Shown here: piece after piece, positions 21,757 to 32,696 of the stretch
How positions within the stretch are numbered: position 1 is the first letter of the stretch
Layout: the number at the start of each line of letters is the position of its first letter
Assembly: GCF_025024155.1 (NCBI RefSeq)
Contig: NW_026251725.1
Location: 1-64,000 of the forward strand
DNA length: 64,000 nt
Direction: 5' to 3'
From: Gamsiella multidivaricata
Taxonomy: Eukaryota > Mortierellomycota > Mortierellomycetes > Mortierellales > Mortierellaceae
Translations under genes and position numbers: made by a program
Notes under the pieces: generated by a model
Told to the model about the DNA's origin: nothing
What the model saw: the letters and a program-made list of their open reading frames with translations, nothing else
The model's database searches: none

Positions 21757-23984
21757 TTAAGCAAAGTTGAGGTCCAGCAGCGAGAGTAGCATGTCCTGTA
21801 AAATATGGACCATGACCAAGACGAACGCGACGATCAACTCTGGGTATTCCTTGAAGTCCTTCAGCGCCTCCTTCGTGACATGATGCCCCATGAACCGCTT
21901 ACAGATCGACCGATTAATGAAATTCGAGATCAGCTCGCTTGCCCAGATGCCGACGGATGCATAGACGGTAACAGTATGGTCGTACTCCCGATACTGGTCC
22001 TTGAACTGAAAATACTGGTATATTTTCGCGTTCGGTCCGTAGTAGAGAATATTGACCCAGCACAAAAAGGCAAGCATGGTCACATTCTCGGCCAGGTTCC
22101 TCAGGAATAACCCGCGTCCGACCTGGCGCTTGTACTCCTCGTATGTCCTTGTGATCCCGAACAAATAGACGAGCGTCCTGTATACGGTGTGGGTCATACA
22201 GATCGGATGGAAAATGCAGACCCAAAACGAAGAGGCCAGCTGGATGACGACGAACTGCTCATAGGATCTCAACCGGACAAAAAGGTTCCTGTAGAAGATG
22301 AAGTAGATCATGAAGTAATAGAGCTTGAAAATCGATGACAGCGGATAGGATCTCACTCGGGTTTCGACAATGTAATCCGTGATTGCATCCAGTATATAGA
22401 TCGTTCCGACCCAAGAATAGACGTAAATCAGTCCCTCAATCGTCGTGCGCGGTTTATCCTGGGGGGCCTTGATATATTGATCCGCATAAATCTGTCCCGT
22501 CACGATCGTACTGAGCGCAATCGCGAGGGCGACACAGAACCATAAGAACCGGATATACGAGGCCGGGATTCTCGCCTCGATCGAGGATGCCGACAAGAAA
22601 GTCTTCTGGGCGACTGTGAGCGAATGTCGATATACATTCCGGTTCTCGGACCGGATCACCAGAAACGCAACCAGTAATGGAATGGTCATCGTGCAGAACG
22701 TTAGAAATACCCATGTGAGTTGGTATCCCTCCAATCCCGTAAAGTAATAGACCAAGATCCCCATTAGCTGCGTCGAGAGCCAGAAGATGAAGTACGAGGT
22801 CAGACCCCCGAGGGCCTTGGGCCACCAATTGAGCGAGTAGATGTTGAAGATCTTGGTGATTAGCAGTAGGGCGACGGCGTTGTAGAATCCATAGTAGAAC
22901 CATAGGAACCACCAAAAGTTGACTAGCACGGGTGGTTGCGGTGGTGCAGTCGGGAGCATCGTTATGTTGGTCATGTTTCCTGGCATCCCTAACCCTCCTG
23001 CCCCTGTTCCGAGTGTTGCTGAGACTGCCAATAGCGTATTGTTGGTCGTGTCCTTATTGGGGCTCCAGGGGAAGCCATCCCAGGGCCAGGTTGAATTGGA
23101 GGACCCGCCGCCGTCCTCTGGCTCGTCCGGATATGTCCTCAATGGAACTGAGCACCACATGATGACCTTTTTTTTTTTTTTTTTGAGTGAGAGAAATCAA
23201 AAATGTGTTAGTCCGAAAAACGATGTCCACAGGGCAAAGGGAGAAGGAGGGGCTACAATTCTTGCTTAAGGTCATTCACTCATCCATCCTCTCACAACAA
23301 TAGAACAAGAAAAAAAAACAAGACGCATAGGACCTCAGTGGAGGGAAGGGCAACTTACGATAGAAACAGGTAGAACGAGCAGGACAGCCTGTCGTTTCCA
23401 TATACTGTTGGTCCATTGTGCAACCTGTCGCCGTGTTGGAATCAGCCCGCTAGATAACAGGGGTGAGCTTTCGTCATCCTCGTAGATCGTTACCGCTCTG
23501 GACGCGAGCGAGGTTGACGAGCGATTGTTGCGGAGTTGTCCTGGCAGAAATCGTAGTACCTCTACAGCCAATTGAGCGCAGAAAAGTGAAAAAAAAATTA
23601 GCACTTGAGTGCATTCATTGACTGGGTCAGCTGGCTCAATTACTACAAATCCGATGAAAAAGGAAACGGGAGAGAGGGAGTGGAGTTGTCGATCAAAGGT
23701 GCGCCAGCCTACACGCGGATTGCTTTGTACTCGGACCACACATATGATGCCAGTGGCGACGGTCGCCGTAAAAGGTGCAGTTGGCTGCATGAGTTTATGC
23801 AATCAAATGAAGTATATCCGAAGAACTTTTTTTTTTTTTTTTTTTTTTTTTTGCTTTGTTTTGTTTCTTGCAGAAGGTACGGCCAAAAGTAGAAGTGAAG
23901 AATCATTTTCGCTAGTCTGCTCTACATACCATCCCAGCGTGGCACGTCCTGCTCCTCGTTCCCTTGCACCATTGAATGATACAT
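21757..23984 (-). CDS. uncharacterised polytopic membrane protein
   Basis: Exons 23984-23930, 23561-23359 and 23166-21757, about 555 aa. The first exon encodes only 18 residues (MYHSMVQG...) and ends at GTATGT. It joins in phase to EVLRFLPGQL after a TGTAG acceptor, which explains the otherwise missing start. The cytoplasmic N-terminus has an acidic dileucine-like motif (EDDESSPLL). A TM helix (LLVLPVSIVIMW) is followed by a lumenal loop of about 70 residues with N-glycosylation sequons (NST, NMT, NIT), then about eight to ten TM helices. Conserved-looking motifs include NWWPKALGG and RVRSYPLSS. I do not recognise the family; the fold is not clearly EXS/XPR1. Intron 1 (368 nt) carries a T26 run on the plus strand. 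The acceptor before exon 3 directly follows an A18 run instead of a pyrimidine tract. Confidence 0.7.
23827..23852. repeat. T26 homopolymer
   Basis: Uninterrupted run of 26 T inside intron 1 of the minus-strand membrane protein gene (A26 in the transcript). Confidence 0.85.
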
Positions 23985-26475
23985 GTTGTGTAGATGTTAA
24001 GAGGCGATACGTGCCCGAAATGCGCTGGATTTTTCAGTGGTATGGGTTTGGGCGGTTCTGCTGTCAGGGAGTGAATGGAGTCGAAAAGAGGATAGGAAAA
24101 GAACGGATGGGCAGCAATGGTCGATAAGGCAACAATTGGATTTTGTGGAAGGTGTGCAAAAGTTTGTGGAGGCGTGCAATTGTGAAAAAGAGGGAGGTAT
24201 AAGAAATGTAAAGACGGAATGGGGAAATAGGGATTGGGGATCAGAGTGTTGGCTGTCGATGTTGTTCTCGTAATGGAGTAAGGATGGATGAAAAAGGAGG
24301 AAGTGATGGAGAAGGATGAGTGATGGGGAGGTTTAATTGAGTCGAGAAGAAGAAAAAAGAAAAAAGATAAAGAGGAGTACTCGACATCTGTATTCAACAA
24401 CTGACAACAGAGAGAAGAGGGAACTCCTTCCTCCACCTTGCATCGTGCAGCAGCGGCAGCCCTCTTCGGTGTTGCACCCTGAACAATGACACACAACACG
24501 TTCCTCCCCTGGCACAAGAGACAAATACGGGTTCGGCAACATGGCAACCCTCTCACCTTCGCCTCTTCACCTCTTCCCTCCATTAGCCCCTTTTTCTAAT
24601 CATCCTCCTACCCAGTGGTAGTGGCAGTTGCCATAAACACAGTATGGCCATGACGATCCCGCGCTCAATAAGATACAGAGGATTGCCCCTATACCTCGTG
24701 GCCAAACCTTTTTTTTTTTGCTTTCGTTTGTACCCTCAAGGATGCAAACAGGCGTCATAGTCATCGTTCATGCGCGTGCTTGTGTCCCTTCATGCCTCCC
24801 CCCATCTCCCGCGCGCACGGAACTGCCACCATGCACCATCGACTCGGAATGATTCACATCAGTTTGGGTGAGCTAGAGCTGTCGCTCTGTTGGCATGTGG
24901 ATTGGAGAGGATTTTTGCAACGCTTGTGTCTCAGTGGTCAATGCCACAAAAATTCAGGCACCAGGTACCAAATATTAGATCCTTTACTCAATCATTTGGC
25001 TAGAGCTCAAACTAAATAGCTCGCAAAAAAAAAAAAGATGATTGCCAAGGCGTTTCCTTCCCTTCCTGGCATTTTGGTAGATGTTGGTGATGGCGATGAT
25101 GATGGAGCATCTCTATATATTCCCTACCCCTGAATGTGAATGGATATGCATCTCCTGTTCCGGGGCGGGAGATGGGAGCAGAATGAGGGCACTGATCTTG
25201 CCACCAGATGGATGGACATCGATTTCCATCCACAGATGAACGCCATCTTTATTTTCTGTTGTTTGCTACTTCGTTTCCCACCAGACTAGCACGCGACTCT
25301 TCAACCACAACAGTGCTTTTTCCATTCTTCATTCTGATCTCTCGCGCAAACAGAAACAACAGGAATGAAAACAACAAAAAGGAAGGGCCACATGCTTTGC
25401 ATTCTTATTGTCTTTTTTTCAGCTGAAGTTGTAAAGCATGGTCCATCTAATTCCTCATCTACCTTACCCTGCATAAACAGCAAAAGCACAAAGCATCAGC
25501 CCAAGGAAGAAGAGATGGACAGTTATCTTCCCAGGATTTGCCTCAAGGGTCTGAATGAATGCATGCGCGCTTGGTTCCTGCGGATCCCTCTCTTGCACAG
25601 GTTTTTTTTTTTTTTTCAGCACACTCATTTCATTATTCTCCATGCTCTCTTATTCCTCCTACTTCCTTTTGCTCCCTCTTACTCCCTTATGTTCCTCCCT
25701 CATGTTCTCTCATGCTTCCTCTTCCCTATACTATCACTTGACGATACAGTCCAATGATTCGGTCCACCTATACATCAAACAGTGTATTATTGTCCCTCTC
25801 CTCCTTCAATTCATGTCAATCCTCGATTTAACGACGCGATGCACGACATTTCTTTCTACATGAAAAACATGATCAAGTAATTGACTTTTCGGTATATGTT
25901 TGCAGGACGCTATGCATCGAGTTGGTATTCCTTGCAACGACACATAAATGTCTTCCTCCGGCACCTTTGTGTACGTGTTTACAGGCGCATACGGGGGGTA
26001 TGTTAAATATCGTGTATAGCTTTATATGCGAGAGGAGAAGCATGATCGTTACGCGCACAAAGTTTGGTGCTCACACACAAACAGCATTTTCATCCACTGG
26101 CGCCTGCTGGCTTAGGCCCTTCCCTCGGTCGTTATTCTCCTCCTTTCCTTCCATCTCTTACACCCAAATTCCTTCACCATCCATCTATTTTGTCCGCATC
26201 CACCCAACCTACGTCGCCCCTACTGTCGGGAAATCGTCTCAAAGAAAGCAGTACGTTGAAATCAGCTCAGTTGGCATTGCGCATTACAGCGCCTTGTCAA
26301 AATACTGTACTAATGTTCGTGCTGCTTTTCAACTGCTATATGTTCCTTTCGTTGAATGCTCTATCGTCCCCACTTTGTCAAGAACCCTGGGGAGCCGTAT
26401 CGATTTAATTGAATTCTAGGGGTTCAGAAGGAGCAGGAACCGAGAGACCGGAAAAGGAAAATATCTCGTGGGAAC
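23985..26475. other. 2.5-kb divergent intergenic region
   Basis: Separates two divergent genes. Open frames here are short, low in complexity and overlap on both strands, so I call none. It contains CT-rich and T-rich runs (for example near 24710 and 25603) that look like promoter or UTR DNA. Confidence 0.55.
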
Positions 26476-29400
26476 ATGGAACTCACATATAGGGGGGCAG
26501 ACAGTGGCAGCGATATTCGTGAGACGAGCTCTTCTCCACTGTCAAGGGACGACATTGTTATCGAGGTTGCAGAGTCGCAGCCTGCAGTGGCGGTACCATC
26601 GACCTTACAGGACACCACCCATCACACTTATAACAGTGACAAGCAACATAACCCCCTCGGCACATCCTCGGCGTCCCGGTCAAACACTAGTCCGTCAGCT
26701 CTTCAACCTTGGCCTTTGCAGCCGTCTCCGCAGGACCTTCCATCTCTTGATGGTCCTTCGACCCTCTCACTCACGTTGCCAATATTGTCTCACCGAGGAG
26801 ACCAAGAAGGTTCACCATCTTCGGGTCCTTTGCTGGTCTCGCCCCGTGGGCGTTACACGAATGCTGATTCATTGGAGAATGCAAGCACGTTTACCGGAGC
26901 TATTAGACAGGAACGTTCCTTGACTCCAGACACCACTTCTTATCAACCACTTCCGCCTCTCTCATGCGCTTTTTCGGAACCGCAGGATTTAGTGACAATT
27001 AACCTCTCAGACTCACTGCCAGAACCGCCGGCATATGTGGACGAGGATGCGCCTCAGAGTTCATCGACCGTGTCTGACAGGACGAATAGCGCATCTTTTA
27101 ATGGGTCTATAGACCCGCGACATATCTCTTGGTTGCAGCAGGACGGATCAGGAGTCCAACAGACAGGCCCGCTTCCAACTTTGCCATCCGTGCTTTCGCC
27201 TAGCTTTCGCCATTCGTTCTTAGAAGAGGATGAGTTACCGGGGTATGCTCCTGTCTTTGAGGTCAACCTGCATTTCCGGCTCCCAGAGGACACGGCCACG
27301 ACGTACATTGTCATACCAAGTCAGGGTCCTGCGGAGTTCAGGGACCCTCGGCCGCAACCGGACCGGGCGATGGATATTTACTCAGATAATCAACACAATA
27401 GTCGGACGAGACCTCAGAGCGGCGCTGGAGTAAGTGCGGTGGACGCAGACATTATTCGACGACGTGAGTCTATAGGCGAGCCCGGTCAGCGACTTGATGG
27501 AGTAGGACAGGTCGCGCCTACACAACTTCAGCCAGGCGCTTGGACCTTAGAATACTGGGTTGAGGACGCAATTGAATATTTGTGCTATCTCATGGACCCA
27601 AAGTTATCAGGAACTACAGAGCTGGTCCCCAGAACAATGACTACCAACAGAACAGCAAGACAGATACAGTCGACAAACCTTGCACCCGCACCACTTGAAA
27701 CCACGACGAATGATATTTCGACAACCACTACTAGGTCTGCCCCTGCGGCAGCGCAGGGTCAGCCTTCACCGAGCTCATATCAAGAGTCACGCCAGTCAAT
27801 AGGACCAAGCGAAGGGAGGACTACCGCGGTTGAAACTGCAGCAGGCGTCAATAGTGGGTCTATACAGGGTATGATTGAGCTCAGCACGATGGCTAGTTGC
27901 CAGAGTAGGATGCCACCAATCTCTGGCGAACATGCCATGACAAATATGGAGAGAGTACCGACCGGACATATTCGTGGACGACCACCGCCTTTGAACAGGA
28001 TCCGGAACACCTTGCTGGCGCCATTGTCACCCCATGCGATCGAGAATCTTGAATCACTGCATTCTGTTGGGCGGCGACGTGTGGGCCCGACACCCTTGAC
28101 TCTCATCGGAGGAGGAAGCTTATCTAGGACAAGGCCACCGGAGGAGGCGATTGCCAATTCAACTGCCCATGCGACACCGGCGGGTGCAGCGAACAACTCC
28201 GCGGTCTCCCCCCCATCTGGAAACGAAGCTTTTGTAGCCACAGTAGAAGCCGCGCCAGAAGTGGAAGTAGCGACATCAAGCATCGGTGTGGAGCCGACTG
28301 CAGTAACCACGGACGAAGAACGGCCAATAACACCAGCAAGAATATCCCAAGAGTCCCCCTTTGGTACCCTACCATCTGTTCAACATGTTCAGATTAACGA
28401 CGGCTACGAAGGCGAAGAGGCGGATGCCACCCTCGCCGATGCTGTTGCCATGGAGACGGCCGAAGGGCGCCTCAGCACTCAAACCCGCCTCGGAAATGTT
28501 TTTAGCCACGCGCTCTCGTCCGAGTTCTTCAAGAGTCCGACGTACGCCTTTGTCTCCGCTGACGATCCTCAGACATGGATTTGGTGGTCAACCCATCATG
28601 AGACGAATCTCCAGCGGTGTCGCCAGGAGGGACCGTATGAGAAGGTGATGATGTGGTGGCGAACAAGGGCCGACTACTATTCAAAGGAGGGTAAGGCGAA
28701 GAGGCGGAAGGAAAGACAGAAGAAGATGGAGATGAGAAGGCAGCTGCCACAGCACCAGCGAGAGGAGTCAATAGGAATTAAGGATCGATGGCATCGGTGG
28801 TTGAGCCTGAGGTCCTCGACGCCGCATAACGAGTCGATGGAAATCACGATGCGTGTACGGGGGCTGTATTATGCATGGCGCGAGGAGGCGTATGAGCCTC
28901 AACCTCAAGAACTACCAGTAGTGCCCGTGGCATCCAGGATGCGGGATCTACAGGAGGCAGGCCCTGAGGGGGTTGTGGAGGTGGGGGTTGCAGAGGGTAC
29001 CCAAGCTGTGGCACCGTCGTTGTCGGGCCCTGCAACTGCTACGACTTTGTCGATGCCAGCGTCGCCGGATTATGAGGATGTGATAGGAGCGACCAAGAAG
29101 CCGCGCATGTTTCTGCTGGTGCGGGACGACTCGCTTGTGATGGGCCAGCGCGTCAAAGGAGGTACGGTTGCGGAGGTGTACATCATCGAGGACGGAGTCA
29201 ATACTGCTGCAGTATCCCAAGATAATGTAGCCATATCCAACTACGATTCTATCGCTGCAGTGTCTTCACCACTGAATGCTTCTTTTTCGTTAGCTTCCGC
29301 GTTACCTCCTTCATCGTCCCATGCACGACCGTCCATTTCCTCTTCTTCAACTTCGAGTGGCATCTCTGAGGCGCGCTCATCTTCCTTCCCGTCAAGCCTA

Positions 29401-29613
29401 CGCAGACGACGATGTGTGGTCCGGATTCTGCACGGGATGCACTCAGAGATCGAGACGTTTGCGCTGTCAACAGGCCCAAGACTTCCAGAGCTTTTTGAGT
29501 TGTACACGGATCAGTCGATCCCTGGGCCGTCCAGGGGAAGCTTTATTTGCTCACTAGTTACGTTTGGGACCATTTTCATTGTGGCCTTCATCAGCATTGC
29601 CTTTGCGCGATAG
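26476..29613 (+). CDS. orphan low-complexity protein with C-terminal hydrophobic anchor
   Basis: Single-exon gene of 1045 aa; the ATG has A at -3. I do not recognise a family. Most of the protein is Ser/Thr/Pro-rich and probably disordered. Two ordered-looking pieces stand out: an aromatic segment around residues 355-370 (AWTLEYWVEDAIEYLCYL), and a block at about 678-800 with DDPQTWIWWSTHHETN, MMWWRTRADYYSKEG and a basic cluster KAKRRKERQKKMEMRR. A segment near 875-900 (FLLVRDDSLVMGQRV) may also be folded. The last 25 residues (FICSLVTFGTIFIVAFISIAF) form a tail anchor, so the bulk should face the cytosol. Length and sustained frame support a real gene. Confidence 0.75.
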   Translation: MELTYRGADSGSDIRETSSSPLSRDDIVIEVAESQPAVAVPSTLQDTTHHTYNSDKQHNPLGTSSASRSNTSPSALQPWPLQPSPQDLPSLDGPSTLSLTLPILSHRGDQEGSPSSGPLLVSPRGRYTNADSLENASTFTGAIRQERSLTPDTTSYQPLPPLSCAFSEPQDLVTINLSDSLPEPPAYVDEDAPQSSSTVSDRTNSASFNGSIDPRHISWLQQDGSGVQQTGPLPTLPSVLSPSFRHSFLEEDELPGYAPVFEVNLHFRLPEDTATTYIVIPSQGPAEFRDPRPQPDRAMDIYSDNQHNSRTRPQSGAGVSAVDADIIRRRESIGEPGQRLDGVGQVAPTQLQPGAWTLEYWVEDAIEYLCYLMDPKLSGTTELVPRTMTTNRTARQIQSTNLAPAPLETTTNDISTTTTRSAPAAAQGQPSPSSYQESRQSIGPSEGRTTAVETAAGVNSGSIQGMIELSTMASCQSRMPPISGEHAMTNMERVPTGHIRGRPPPLNRIRNTLLAPLSPHAIENLESLHSVGRRRVGPTPLTLIGGGSLSRTRPPEEAIANSTAHATPAGAANNSAVSPPSGNEAFVATVEAAPEVEVATSSIGVEPTAVTTDEERPITPARISQESPFGTLPSVQHVQINDGYEGEEADATLADAVAMETAEGRLSTQTRLGNVFSHALSSEFFKSPTYAFVSADDPQTWIWWSTHHETNLQRCRQEGPYEKVMMWWRTRADYYSKEGKAKRRKERQKKMEMRRQLPQHQREESIGIKDRWHRWLSLRSSTPHNESMEITMRVRGLYYAWREEAYEPQPQELPVVPVASRMRDLQEAGPEGVVEVGVAEGTQAVAPSLSGPATATTLSMPASPDYEDVIGATKKPRMFLLVRDDSLVMGQRVKGGTVAEVYIIEDGVNTAAVSQDNVAISNYDSIAAVSSPLNASFSLASALPPSSSHARPSISSSSTSSGISEARSSSFPSSLRRRRCVVRILHGMHSEIETFALSTGPRLPELFELYTDQSIPGPSRGSFICSLVTFGTIFIVAFISIAFAR

Positions 29614-29974
29614 TTTTTTGGACTAGGTGCCAAAATCTCTTTGTTGTATATCCTCCTAATCCGGCACTCTTCTTTATATATATCTGCAGCCATACCAATT
29701 CGGTCTATCATGCCGTAATAATCTTACACAGTAATCATATGTAGGAATCTATACAGTAATCATAATAATAGCCCTGTTTTTTTCTTCGGAGGATTGATAA
29801 CCAGATGCGGAGCAAACTTTTTATGGAGCGGGATATGTTTGTTTTGTTATTAAGAGAAAAGAATATATGGTACATGGAGAACAAAAAGAAATATACAATA
29901 AGATGAATGAAATGAGGATTATGATGATTCGAATGAGGGGATATGCAAGTAAAATAAAAAGTCGTTTTCCTAGA
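29614..29974. other. convergent 3' intergenic region
   Basis: AT-rich DNA between two convergent genes. No gene or clear element seen. Confidence 0.6.
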
Positions 29975-31660
29975 TCATTTCTCCGTTTTCCGAAGGTGTG
30001 CCTCGTCTGGCGTAGCGACACCCAATCTCTGGTCCGGTATGCTATCACTGTTGTGGCCATGGAATGATGAAGTGGGCGACAGTACGTTGCTATCGTCCAC
30101 ATCAGCGATTTCCTCGCTCAGATCCTGCTCCTGTCTTGCTATTACTGCTCTACGCGTGTGCTGTCCAAGCGTCGACGGACTCTCAACCAGACTGAGCGGC
30201 GGCATCTCCATTGGTAGATTGTCCATGTCATTATCCATCACAGCACCCTGGACCTGTCCTGCTTGTCGCTGATCGTGGTGGTGATCCAGATCCATGTGGA
30301 CGCGGTGCAGCGCGATCTCCTCGATATTATCACCATAGGTCGGCAGGTCTGGGCCATTGTGATACATGGGCGGCGGCTCCATCTCTGGAAAAATTGTCAT
30401 CCCACCCATCGCGACCACAGCCCTTGGCATGCTGTGTGTACTGTTTGCATTCGCAGCTGCACCCCATCGCCAGCGTGTTAGTGATCCAGCGAACAAAATG
30501 CTCGATCCTCTGCGTGAGGAACGTAAGCTGCTGAAGATCGAGCCCTCATGGCTCTCAGATTCGGCGACCGAGTTTCGATGTTGATCTTGTTGCTGCTGTT
30601 GTTGCTGCTGTTGTTGCTGCTGGTAGTGGCGATGGGTAGAATGATTATCCACTGCCGAAGAATGTGCTGAGGCGGTGCGACCGCAGCGCATGATTCGCGA
30701 GAGCACACTTGAGCCCTTGTATTCCTGTCCCGACGAAGATCCTCCACGTCGAACCCCATATCGTTGCTGTCCGGGATCCTCGCTCTCCGAATGTAACCAT
30801 CGCGCCGTAAACCGTTTTCGCTTATAGTGCCAGAACCCAACTCCTAAACCAACCCCAAGCGCCAGACAACATATCCCGATCAGCAGTCCCTGGACCAAAT
30901 ACTCCTTGGCTGTATATCGTTCAGTCCCATCGCCTCCATCCACCCCTCCTCCTGTCGTCGATCCCATACCGCCACTTGTCCCATTTGGGTTCGTGCAGAT
31001 CCCATACAACTCGTTCTCAGATAATTTCCTGCACATGAATGGCGGTACACAATCTAGCCCAGGTCCACAGGTACTGAGAAAGCAAGAACTTTGGACGAGG
31101 TACTCCCACGGATGACAATTGGTCGGTGCGCTGGGGTAAGGTTCTACACAAGATTGTGTATACTTGGGAGTGGTCCCAAAGAGAGAGTAATAAGAACCGA
31201 GGAGACAACCTGTTGAGGAGTTACGGCTCATCTTGCCGGAGCCTGGGGAAGGGAGGGGAAGGAAGTTCTGCAAGGTACACAGTGAATCTGTGGTGCAGGG
31301 GATCGGGTCGTCGGGGTCTTGGTCACCGTCCATGTCTGTGCAGGTAGAAGTCGAGGAGGAGATCGGAGTGGAACAGAGATATTGTATAGGGATGCATTGG
31401 GTATTTTTATAGCAGGTGAGAGAAGGAGTTGAGGTGGAGTTGTAGCAGTCTTGGCATTGAGGAGGGATGGAGATAGTAGGTGTTGGGGAGGTAGAAGTGG
31501 TGGAAGAGTGGGCTTTGATGGTGCTGGTTGTGGAAGGCTTTATGGCAATGGGAATTGGGTCTGCGCTGTTGGTAAGCCCTATGAGGAGAGCGAGGAGGAG
31601 TAGATATAGTGGTAGGGATACGTGTCGATCATGGCGAGGGGAGGAGTGTGCCGAGTGCAT
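29975..31660 (-). CDS. receptor-like single-pass membrane protein with Cys-rich ectodomain
   Basis: Single exon, 561 aa. Residues 14-33 are a signal peptide (LPLYLLLLALLIGL). A Ser/Thr-rich linker is followed by an ectodomain with many paired cysteines (CQDCYN, CYKNTQC, CTDMDGDQDPDD, CGPGLDC) and N-glycosylation sequons. One TM helix lies at about 254-276 (LLIGICCLALGVGLGVGF) with KRKRF after it. The tail holds a Gln run near 343-358 and acidic, Pro-rich stretches (PEMEPPPMYHNGPDLPTYG). I do not recognise the ectodomain family. The plan resembles the kelch proteins with a different outer module, so a surface sensing or adhesion role is plausible. Confidence 0.8.
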   Translation of the reverse strand: MHSAHSSPRHDRHVSLPLYLLLLALLIGLTNSADPIPIAIKPSTTSTIKAHSSTTSTSPTPTISIPPQCQDCYNSTSTPSLTCYKNTQCIPIQYLCSTPISSSTSTCTDMDGDQDPDDPIPCTTDSLCTLQNFLPLPSPGSGKMSRNSSTGCLLGSYYSLFGTTPKYTQSCVEPYPSAPTNCHPWEYLVQSSCFLSTCGPGLDCVPPFMCRKLSENELYGICTNPNGTSGGMGSTTGGGVDGGDGTERYTAKEYLVQGLLIGICCLALGVGLGVGFWHYKRKRFTARWLHSESEDPGQQRYGVRRGGSSSGQEYKGSSVLSRIMRCGRTASAHSSAVDNHSTHRHYQQQQQQQQQQQQDQHRNSVAESESHEGSIFSSLRSSRRGSSILFAGSLTRWRWGAAANANSTHSMPRAVVAMGGMTIFPEMEPPPMYHNGPDLPTYGDNIEEIALHRVHMDLDHHHDQRQAGQVQGAVMDNDMDNLPMEMPPLSLVESPSTLGQHTRRAVIARQEQDLSEEIADVDDSNVLSPTSSFHGHNSDSIPDQRLGVATPDEAHLRKTEK

Positions 31661-32155
31661 GGTGAAATGCGGCTGGCGGAGTGTTCGATCGTCGTTGTAA
31701 ATGAGCCAGGTCTGAAGGAAGGAGGAAGAGGAGCAACGTAGGACGGCGGCGCAGCAGAACAGTTATAGCTACTGAAAAGGAAGAAAGGAGATATTGTGTT
31801 CTGTGAGTAAAAGGGAATGGGGATGTGGTGATGGAGGTGAAGGTGAGGGTTGATTGGATTAAAGGAAGAAAGAGTGTAGTGAGCAACGGGGATTCATTCT
31901 TCCGCTCACTCATAAACAAGCCGAGTTTACGCTTCCATATCGTATTGTATGAAACTGTCCCTCATTGTCTTCCCGCTGTCGTACATAAAAAAAAGTGGAG
32001 CCCTCCTGATTCCCCAAGCACTCTGTTTAAACGTCGCAATACCTACTGCTCGACGTCTCAAACGTAATGGTGCCCAGCTTGCCATGCGGATAAAATTATA
32101 GAGGTCGAGAGTGTTCAAGTACCCACAAGGTGCCCTTGGATTAGCCTCGCTTATG

Positions 32156-32419
32156 TTATTCTCGTCTTTGTAATATGGTTACCGCTGTGAGGATGATGGC
32201 AAGACCAATGATGCTAATGAGGCTAAAGGATAGGGAATGGTCGGCAACGATTGCCCTCAAATAAATGGCGCCCCGCCGTGTCCGAAATTGTCTACCAAAT
32301 CGAGACTGGTTACTGATCTGGTCATCGCCTGGCTCGCCCTGAACCCTTGCATCCGTGACTAATGATGCAGCATCCTCATACCACACCAGGCACCAGAATA
32401 GTGGGTATTGTATATCCAT
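32156..32419 (-). CDS. possible small single-TM protein or gene fragment
   Basis: 87 codons from the first in-frame ATG. The C-terminus has a clean hydrophobic segment (FSLISIIGLAIILTAVTIL) after a basic region (GRQFRTRRGAIYLR). The open frame extends upstream without an ATG, so this may be the last exon of a broken gene. No family recognised. Confidence 0.3.
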   Translation of the reverse strand: MDIQYPLFWCLVWYEDAASLVTDARVQGEPGDDQISNQSRFGRQFRTRRGAIYLRAIVADHSLSFSLISIIGLAIILTAVTILQRRE

Positions 32420-32548
32420 GACAAGTACCTCGACAGGCTGTTTCTTCGTGCAGTGAGCCAATTTACATGAGCATAGTTAAAGGTAGATTACCACTCAGAC
32501 CGTTGAAGTTTATCATTTGAATTGAGTCGCGATCGCATCTAGTGATTC

Positions 32549-32696
32549 TCACCGGTGAACGGTTAACCGCGGTGAACACCGACCGGTGAAAAATAAATTT
32601 CACTGGTGAATTCCACATATGGTAATAGTACTTCTATTTCACTGAGTTTCACCGGATTTCACCGGATTTCACTGGATTTCACTGGATTTCACCGAT
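32549..32696. repeat. TTCACC/GGTGAA motif cluster
   Basis: A block of about 150 bp. Its left half has palindromic or inverted copies (TCACCGGTGA, CCGGTGAA, TTCACTGGTGAA). Its right half has tandem direct copies of a 10-bp TTTCACCGGA/TTTCACTGGA unit, about five in a row. Confidence 0.75.

Noticed and set aside
21757..23160. Assignment of the polytopic protein to the XPR1/SYG1/ERD1 (EXS) family
   Set aside because: No SPX domain and no clear EXS motifs; the TM layout alone is not enough.
23912..24583. 223-codon minus-strand frame upstream of the polytopic membrane protein
   Set aside because: Composition is that of translated pyrimidine-rich leader (Phe/Ser/Pro runs). It overlaps the real mini-exon in another frame.
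32549..32696. Reading the TTCACC/GGTGAA block as a centromere or telomere repeat
   Set aside because: Only about 150 bp long, with mixed orientation, lying between ordinary genes.
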